Source: an uncultured Campylobacter sp.
Lineage (GTDB): Bacteria > Campylobacterota > Campylobacteria > Campylobacterales > Campylobacteraceae
Direction of reading: 5' to 3'
Length of the DNA: 64,000 nucleotides
NCBI RefSeq assembly: GCF_938030145.1
Contig: NZ_CALHGM010000030.1
Coordinates: forward strand, 54,818 to 118,817
Below the pieces are notes generated by a model that worked only from the letters and a program-made list of their open reading frames with translations, was not told the origin of the DNA and did no database searches. Below are positions 59,347 to 64,000 of this stretch, piece after piece. Each line of letters opens with the position of its first letter. The stretch's first letter is position 1. A program made the translations under genes and the position numbers.

Positions 59347-61386
59347 ATGGAGTTTAAAGAGAGCTACTTTATAACGAGCGACGGGGCGAGGATATTTTAC
59401 AGATACCGCCTGGCTGCGGACGTAGCGTGCGAAAACCAGAGCGCAGACGAAGTAAATTTAAGCAAAGATAGTAAATTTGACGGCTCAAATTTAAGCGCCG
59501 GGGCCGCAAACGAAACGTCAAATTTGACTATCGAGCAAGCAGGCGGCGCGGATGAAAATGCGGAGCCTGATTTTAGCGGCGAGGGTAAAATTGATGAGCA
59601 AAATTTACCAAACAATGGCGAAAACTCGGACTCAAATTTAAACGAAGCTAGCAAATGCGGCGCGTCAAATTTGAGCGAGAAAGAGCTAGCCAAAAACGCC
59701 GAACAAAATCTCAAATTTAAAGCCGCGCCGAATGCCAAAGCCGTAGCGATATTTCACCGCGGGCACGAGCACTCGGGCAGGACGACGCACGTGGCAGACG
59801 GGCTAGCGGACGAGAGTTTGAGCTATTTTGCCTGGGATCAGCGCGGACACGGCAGGAGCGACGGAGAGCGAGGCGACGCGCCGAGTATCGGTCGTCTCAT
59901 CGCCGACGTGGACGAGTTTGTGGCGCATATCGAGCACAGATTCGGCTTTGATGCCCGAAATCTAGCCGTGATAGCCCAAAGCGTGGGCGCGGTGCTGGTC
60001 TCTGCGTGGCTGCACGACTACGCTCCGCGCGTTCGCTGTGCGGTGCTAGCTAGCCCCGCGTTTAGTGTGAAGCTTTACGTGCCGTTCGCTAGAGCGGGAC
60101 TAAAGGCGATTTACTGCGCTCGCGGAAATTTTTTCGTAAACAGCTACGTCAAGGCCCACTATCTCACGCACGACAAACAGCGCCAGGCCAGCTACGACGC
60201 CGACTCGCTCATCACTCGCGCGATCTCGGTGCGCATACTACTGGGGCTTTACGAGGCGGCACGGCGCGTGGTTTCGGACGCGGCCGCGATCACGACGCCT
60301 ACGTTACTGCTGATCTCAGGCGATGACTGGGTCGTGGAGCACGTCCCGCAGCACGAGTTTTACAACGCTCTTGGCGCGCGCGTAAAAAGGCGCGAGATTT
60401 TAGAGGGATTTTACCACGATACGCTGGGCGAGAGCGAGCGAGAGAGAGCGTTTGAGATCGTGCGCGAGTTCGTCGGCGAGAGGTTTAGAGCGCCTTTTAG
60501 CGAGGTGGACTGCACGCACGCGGACGAATACGGCTTTAGCCGCGAGGAGGCCGATAGGCTGGCTACGCCGCTGCCGAGATTTAGCCTGAAAAATTTGCGG
60601 TTTAAATTTCAGCGGATATTTATGCAAGCCGTTTCGCCGTGGGTCGGCGGGCTAAAGATCGGCGAAAATACCGGCTACGATAGCGGCAGTACGCTTGACT
60701 ACGTCTACCGAAACGAGCCGCAAGGAGCGAATAAATTTTTCAAATTTATCGACAAATTTTACCTAAACGCCATCGGCTGGCGCGGTATCAGAGAGCGCAA
60801 GCGAAATATCAAGCTAGCTATCGACCAAGCCGTAGCAAAGCTACAGGAGCGAGGCGAGCCGCTACGACTGCTAGACATCGCCTCGGGACACGGCAGATAT
60901 ATACTAGATGCCGCGCAGGGGCATAAATTTGAGCGCATAACGCTGCGCGACTACAGCGACATAAACGTAAAAGCCGGTAGCGAAATGATAAAGGAGCGCG
61001 GGCTGGAGGATGTCGCGAGCTTTACGCAGGCAAATGCGTTCGAAGCCGCTAGCTACGAGGGTCTGCAAGGCGCATATACGCTTGGCGTCGTGTCGGGACT
61101 GTTTGAGCTTTTCCCCGATAACTCGGTCGTGCGCACCGCGCTACAAGGCTTTGCAAGCAGCGTAAAAAGCGGCGGTTACCTCATCTACACCAACCAGCCG
61201 TGGCATCCGCAGCTTGAGATGATCGCGCGCGCTCTATCTAGCCACAGGCAGGGCGCTGCGTGGATCATGCGCCGCCGCAGCCAAGCCGAGATGGATCAGC
61301 TTGTGGAAAATGCGGGGTTTAAAAAGGTGAAAGAGTGGATAGATGGGGATGGGATATTTAGCGTGAGTTTGGCTGTTAAAATTTAG
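59347..61386 (+). CDS. ynbC: YnbC-like alpha/beta hydrolase fused to SAM methyltransferase
   Basis: 679 residues in two enzymes. Residues about 1-390: alpha/beta hydrolase (monoacylglycerol-lipase/lysophospholipase type) with HRGHEHSGR, YFAWDQRGHGRSDGERG, nucleophile Ser in AVIAQSVGAVLVS, and late LISGDDWVVEHVPQ and HDTLGE with Asp and His. Residues about 430-679: class I SAM methyltransferase with LRLLDIASGHGRYILDA (motif I), RDYSDINVKAG and GLFELFPDN. The N-terminal part is interrupted at about 25-115 by a Ser/Asn/Glu/Gly-rich insertion (SNLSAGAANETSNLTIEQAG) built from AAATTT-rich DNA. The pairing of a lipase with a methyltransferase points to remodelling or methylation of a lipid head group. 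Confidence 0.9.
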   Translation: MEFKESYFITSDGARIFYRYRLAADVACENQSADEVNLSKDSKFDGSNLSAGAANETSNLTIEQAGGADENAEPDFSGEGKIDEQNLPNNGENSDSNLNEASKCGASNLSEKELAKNAEQNLKFKAAPNAKAVAIFHRGHEHSGRTTHVADGLADESLSYFAWDQRGHGRSDGERGDAPSIGRLIADVDEFVAHIEHRFGFDARNLAVIAQSVGAVLVSAWLHDYAPRVRCAVLASPAFSVKLYVPFARAGLKAIYCARGNFFVNSYVKAHYLTHDKQRQASYDADSLITRAISVRILLGLYEAARRVVSDAAAITTPTLLLISGDDWVVEHVPQHEFYNALGARVKRREILEGFYHDTLGESERERAFEIVREFVGERFRAPFSEVDCTHADEYGFSREEADRLATPLPRFSLKNLRFKFQRIFMQAVSPWVGGLKIGENTGYDSGSTLDYVYRNEPQGANKFFKFIDKFYLNAIGWRGIRERKRNIKLAIDQAVAKLQERGEPLRLLDIASGHGRYILDAAQGHKFERITLRDYSDINVKAGSEMIKERGLEDVASFTQANAFEAASYEGLQGAYTLGVVSGLFELFPDNSVVRTALQGFASSVKSGGYLIYTNQPWHPQLEMIARALSSHRQGAAWIMRRRSQAEMDQLVENAGFKKVKEWIDGDGIFSVSLAVKI

Positions 61387-61650
61387 CGGCTTGTCTTTTG
61401 AGTGCTTTTGCGGATTTCGTTAAAATTTGACTCGATAGGCTACATGCCTTATCTTCGTCAAATTTTAACTTCAAAACCCCAAAAATCATCTCAAAATACT
61501 TCGCCTTATCGCTTTACGCTCAAATTTGCAAATCTGAGCCACCGAGGCCTGTGCTCCAAAAATGCTAAACTAAAAAATGTGCGGCGCGACAGCGCGGGAT
61601 AAAACTGCGCAAAGCGCAGCAACCTCTCACGTCGTAGGGAATAGGGGATC

Positions 61651-61700
61651 GTTAAGGGGGAAGGGAGCGACTTCGTAATTCAAGCCCCTTCCCCCTTAAC
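61651..61700. repeat. 15-bp perfect inverted repeat in intergenic DNA
   Basis: GTTAAGGGGGAAGGG (61651-61665) is perfectly complementary in inverse to CCCTTCCCCCTTAAC (61686-61700), with a 20-base loop. It has no T-run on the downstream side for either strand (plus side continues ACAAAAAAG), so it is unlike an intrinsic terminator and looks like a repeat-type palindrome. A shorter hairpin CTGCGC-AAA-GCGCAG lies at 61605-61619. The rest of the 61387-61891 spacer contains no recognised gene. Confidence 0.6.
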
Positions 61701-61891
61701 AAAAAAGATTGACTTGCACAAAAAGTTTAATTCATAACGATAAATTTGACTAATTCAAATTTAGTACCTTAAAGATGCGGGTCTCGGTGAGTAAAATTTA
61801 CAAATTTGCGTCAAGCAAACGATCTCGGACCGATAAATCCGTAAAAACGCAAATCCGATAAAATTTGATAGAATTAGCAAAAAAGGCAAAA

Positions 61892-63406
61892 ATGAAAACA
61901 AAACCGTTTTTATCGCAGCTGGCCGCGCTAGTCGTCGTTGCGGCGATATTTTACGCTAGCTACGGCACCACGAACGCCCTCGCGAGCACTCGCGCAAACG
62001 TACCCGAGATCTATTTTGCATGGGAGCGCGCGCTGCCGTTTTGGGCGTGGAGCATCGTGTCGTACTGGTCGCTAAATTTACTCTACGCGCTTGGATTTTT
62101 CCTCTGCCGCGACAGCCGTGAGCTCGCGCGCTACGTCACGCAGCTACTAGTCGCTCAGATGATCGCGACGCTATTTTTTATCATTTTTCCTCTGCAAATG
62201 TCGTGGGAAAAGCCCGCAGTTTCGGGCTTTAGCGGCTTTTTGTTCTCGAGCCTGGCCGCCTTTGACCTCCCGTTTAATCAAGCCCCGTCGCTACACATAA
62301 TACTTTGCGTCGTGGTGGGCGCATTTTACCTTCGCAAGGCGCGCTCGGTTTGGCTTAAGGCGGCGCTTGCCTTGTGGTTTGCGCTCATCGGCCTTAGCGT
62401 GCTGACCACGTATCAGCACCATTTTATCGACATTCCGACGGGTCTGGCCGCGGGCTGCTTGGTGCTACTGATTCGCCCGCTAGAGGGCGCGCCGCTTAGT
62501 TTCGCCATGGCTAGGGAGGCTGCTCGCTACAAATGGGCGGCGCTATATCTGGGGCTTGCGTTTTTGACGCTTTTTGCGGCGATTTTGGGAGCTAAAATTT
62601 GGGGCGCGTGGATGCTGTGGCTATCGTGGGCGAGCCTTAGTTTTGCGCTGGTTGCTTGCGGTTACGCCTTTTTGGGCGCGGGAGTTTTTGCTAAAAACGG
62701 GCAAGGCAAACACGCCGCCGCGGCTAAAGCCTTACTCTTTCCATATCTTTGCGTAGCGCGGTTAAATGCGATTTTTTGGTTGCGCGGACGACGGATTTCA
62801 GACGAGATTTTGCCGGGGCTCTATCTAGGCTCGGTTAAGCAGGCGGGCAAATTTGACGCGGTGCTAGATCTCGCGGCCGAGTTTGAGCGGCCTGGCGGCG
62901 CGCAAATTTATGCGAGCCTACCTATGCTAGATATGATAACGCCGAGCGCGGACGAGCTAAAACGAGGCGCAGAGGAGCTTGAGTGGATAGTAAAAACGAC
63001 TCTTTGCGGCGGCGAAAATTTACCGCAAACAGCGGCGGAGCCGGGATCAAATTTTAACACCAAAGCGGGCTACGCGCACGGGCGAGATTTTAAATTTAAC
63101 GAGCAAGCGGACTCGCGGACAAATCTGCAAACCCGCGGCACGGCAAACGAAAGCGAAATCGCCGAGTCGAGGCAAACTCTCGCAGACTCAAACGAGCGAG
63201 CCGCCGAGCAAAACGATAAAAAGGTGCTGGTGTGCTGCGCGCTTGGCTACGGCAGGAGCGCGTCGGTGCTGCTTGCTTGGCTGGTGATTTATGCGGGACT
63301 GGGCTTTGACGAGGCGCTAGATTTGCTAAAATCTCGCCGAGAAAAGATCGCAGTCGCTAGCTCGCTGCGTGAGCGTATAGAACAGATAGCCGTCCGCACC
63401 AGCTAA
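61892..63406 (+). CDS. ynbD: YnbD-like PAP2 lipid phosphatase fused to dual-specificity phosphatase
   Basis: 504 residues. The first two thirds hold membrane helices and a PAP2-type acid phosphatase core: QAPSLHIILCVVVGAFYLRKA and LTTYQHHFIDIPTGL (catalytic histidines), needing no metal. The last part is a cysteine phosphatase domain: LYLGSVKQAGKFDAVLDLAAEFERPGG and VLVCCALGYGRSASVLLAWLVI with the C-x5-R loop. Between the PAP2 and cysteine-phosphatase parts lies a polar insertion (about 385-445; TAAEPGSNFNTKAGYAHGRD) from AAATTT-rich DNA. ATG 61892 with AAAAAGG is used. The E. coli YnbD has the same PAP2-DSP design, from memory. It could dephosphorylate a phosphatidyl-alcohol phosphate made by the cluster. 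Confidence 0.88.
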   Translation: MKTKPFLSQLAALVVVAAIFYASYGTTNALASTRANVPEIYFAWERALPFWAWSIVSYWSLNLLYALGFFLCRDSRELARYVTQLLVAQMIATLFFIIFPLQMSWEKPAVSGFSGFLFSSLAAFDLPFNQAPSLHIILCVVVGAFYLRKARSVWLKAALALWFALIGLSVLTTYQHHFIDIPTGLAAGCLVLLIRPLEGAPLSFAMAREAARYKWAALYLGLAFLTLFAAILGAKIWGAWMLWLSWASLSFALVACGYAFLGAGVFAKNGQGKHAAAAKALLFPYLCVARLNAIFWLRGRRISDEILPGLYLGSVKQAGKFDAVLDLAAEFERPGGAQIYASLPMLDMITPSADELKRGAEELEWIVKTTLCGGENLPQTAAEPGSNFNTKAGYAHGRDFKFNEQADSRTNLQTRGTANESEIAESRQTLADSNERAAEQNDKKVLVCCALGYGRSASVLLAWLVIYAGLGFDEALDLLKSRREKIAVASSLRERIEQIAVRTS

Positions 63407-63594
63407 ATTTGAAAGCGGAGTAAAGAAGCCGCAAATTTAAGCGCGAAATAGGCGCAGGCTAAATTTGATCAAGTCCGGTTTGAGGGATCAAATTTAAAAA
63501 ATTTGCAGGCTGGAAACAAGCGGTATTGCAAAATTCTCGGCGAAAACGAACGGGAAATTTAACCAAAGGCGAACGCCCAAAATGAGGAGGGAAA

Positions 63595-64000
63595 ATGACG
63601 AATGCGGAGCAAAACGAAAAAGCGGCGCAAGGCAGGGAGCAGGAATGCCGCCAAAGGACGGACGATAGAGCCTTGGCGCTGGTTGCAGCTAGATTTTTAG
63701 CGACGCATAGGCTGTTTTTCTTGTTAAATTTACTTCAGCTGGCCGTCTGCCTTCGCATTTTTGCAAATTTTGCCGTAATTGCGGGCTTTTTAGCGGCTTT
63801 TGCGGGGCTATTTTATCTGCACGTTAGGCTGCATTTTGATACATTGATTTTTAGAGATTTTGCGGAGGGGAGGCTTGATTGCGGCAAATTTGACGCGGCG
63901 CTTGCGGAGCTAAATTTATCTAGCAAGCCGCCCAAAATCCGCGATATGAAAAGTCGCTGCGCGGGAGCTTTGCGGCTATATAAATTAACGGCCGCGCTTA
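63595..64000 (+). CDS. membrane protein, C-terminus beyond window edge
   Basis: Open from the ATG at 63595, behind GAGGAGGGAAA, to the right edge (135 codons). A polar start (MTNAEQNEKAAQGREQECRQ) is followed by two hydrophobic segments (FLATHRLFFLLNLLQLAVCLRIF, ANFAVIAGFLAAFAGLFYLHVRL) and a soluble helical part (FRDFAEGRLDCGKFDAALAELNL). It continues the ynb-like cluster in direction and spacing. No family recognised; probably a small helper of the cluster's membrane enzymes. Confidence 0.75.
   Translation, partial: MTNAEQNEKAAQGREQECRQRTDDRALALVAARFLATHRLFFLLNLLQLAVCLRIFANFAVIAGFLAAFAGLFYLHVRLHFDTLIFRDFAEGRLDCGKFDAALAELNLSSKPPKIRDMKSRCAGALRLYKLTAAL

Noticed and set aside
61651..61700. Palindrome as an intrinsic terminator
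   Set aside because: Neither strand has a T-run directly after the stem, so it is treated as a repeat.
1..64000. CRISPR arrays, insertion sequences, integrases or phage genes
   Set aside because: No regularly spaced repeats, transposase or integrase motifs were seen anywhere in the window; the AT-rich gene at 14638 has no terminal repeats around it.

Overview
The window looks like a chromosomal segment of a Campylobacter (Campylobacterota). The evidence is a CjaA-type cysteine/amino-acid binding lipoprotein, a dba-dsbI pair, an epsilonproteobacterial NIF-type (nifS-nifU) Fe-S system, the gene order pseudouridine synthase/purB/nrdA-relic, and -10-dominated promoters with little -35. By eye the base composition is richer in GC than C. 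jejuni, and the hexamer AAATTT is everywhere. That suggests one of the oral, largely anaerobic species (C. gracilis, C. showae or C. rectus type). The species call is inference.

Layout. 1-3160: a minus-strand operon moaC/DUF493/hypothetical, preceded by a compact promoter-terminator unit that may be a small RNA, then a YegP-like/EF-hand-like pair. 3277-7805: a periplasmic His-tailed protein, a DUF3737-patB pair and a DUF3137 membrane protein. 8456-13025: a cjaA-type amino-acid ABC operon and an SLC13/DASS carboxylate carrier. 13516-23229: an outer-membrane barrel protein, a decayed nrdA start, an AT-rich 830-residue pentapeptide/membrane protein joined to purB, a pseudouridine synthase with a large insertion, a decayed small gene, and rlmN with a nucleosidase-like gene. 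23583-31286: hisF, rsmA-rnj, kdsD-rluB-type-ybaK, lemA and tRNA-Met(CAT). 31488-40744: two unrecognised genes, then a seven-gene operon (dba, dsbI, periplasmic propeller-like protein, molybdopterin oxidoreductase catalytic subunit, four-cluster ferredoxin, TorD-like chaperone, NrfD-like anchor) ending in a strong terminator, then a tandem rhodanese. 41356-47788: an orphan solute-binding protein, nifU/nifS, folE and a TonB-dependent receptor with a Fur-like site. 47945-54088: a tightly packed housekeeping operon tig-clpP-def-comM-nnr-purN, followed by a second DUF3137 gene at 54228. 55786-64000: a phospholipid-type cluster homologous to E. coli ynbABCD, with an added PlsC-like acyltransferase, a DUF1287 protein and a further membrane protein cut by the window edge.

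The systems most worth attention are four. (i) The expanded ynb-like lipid/phosphatase cluster at 55786-64000. (ii) The operon joining a disulfide-forming membrane protein to a complete periplasmic molybdoenzyme at 33637-39850. (iii) The replacement of nrdA behind purB by an AT-rich membrane pentapeptide gene, leaving a frameshifted nrdA stump. (iv) The candidate small RNA with an anti-Shine-Dalgarno core in front of moaC. A window-wide peculiarity is that several conserved enzymes (RluA-type synthase, HisF, RNase J, Nnr, YnbC-like, YnbD-like, DUF3137) carry low-complexity insertions or extensions, most of them laced with AAATTT-containing codons.

No CRISPR array, transposase, integrase, rRNA operon or replication origin was seen. 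All family assignments come from reading the translated sequence and from memory of the families; no database search was possible.
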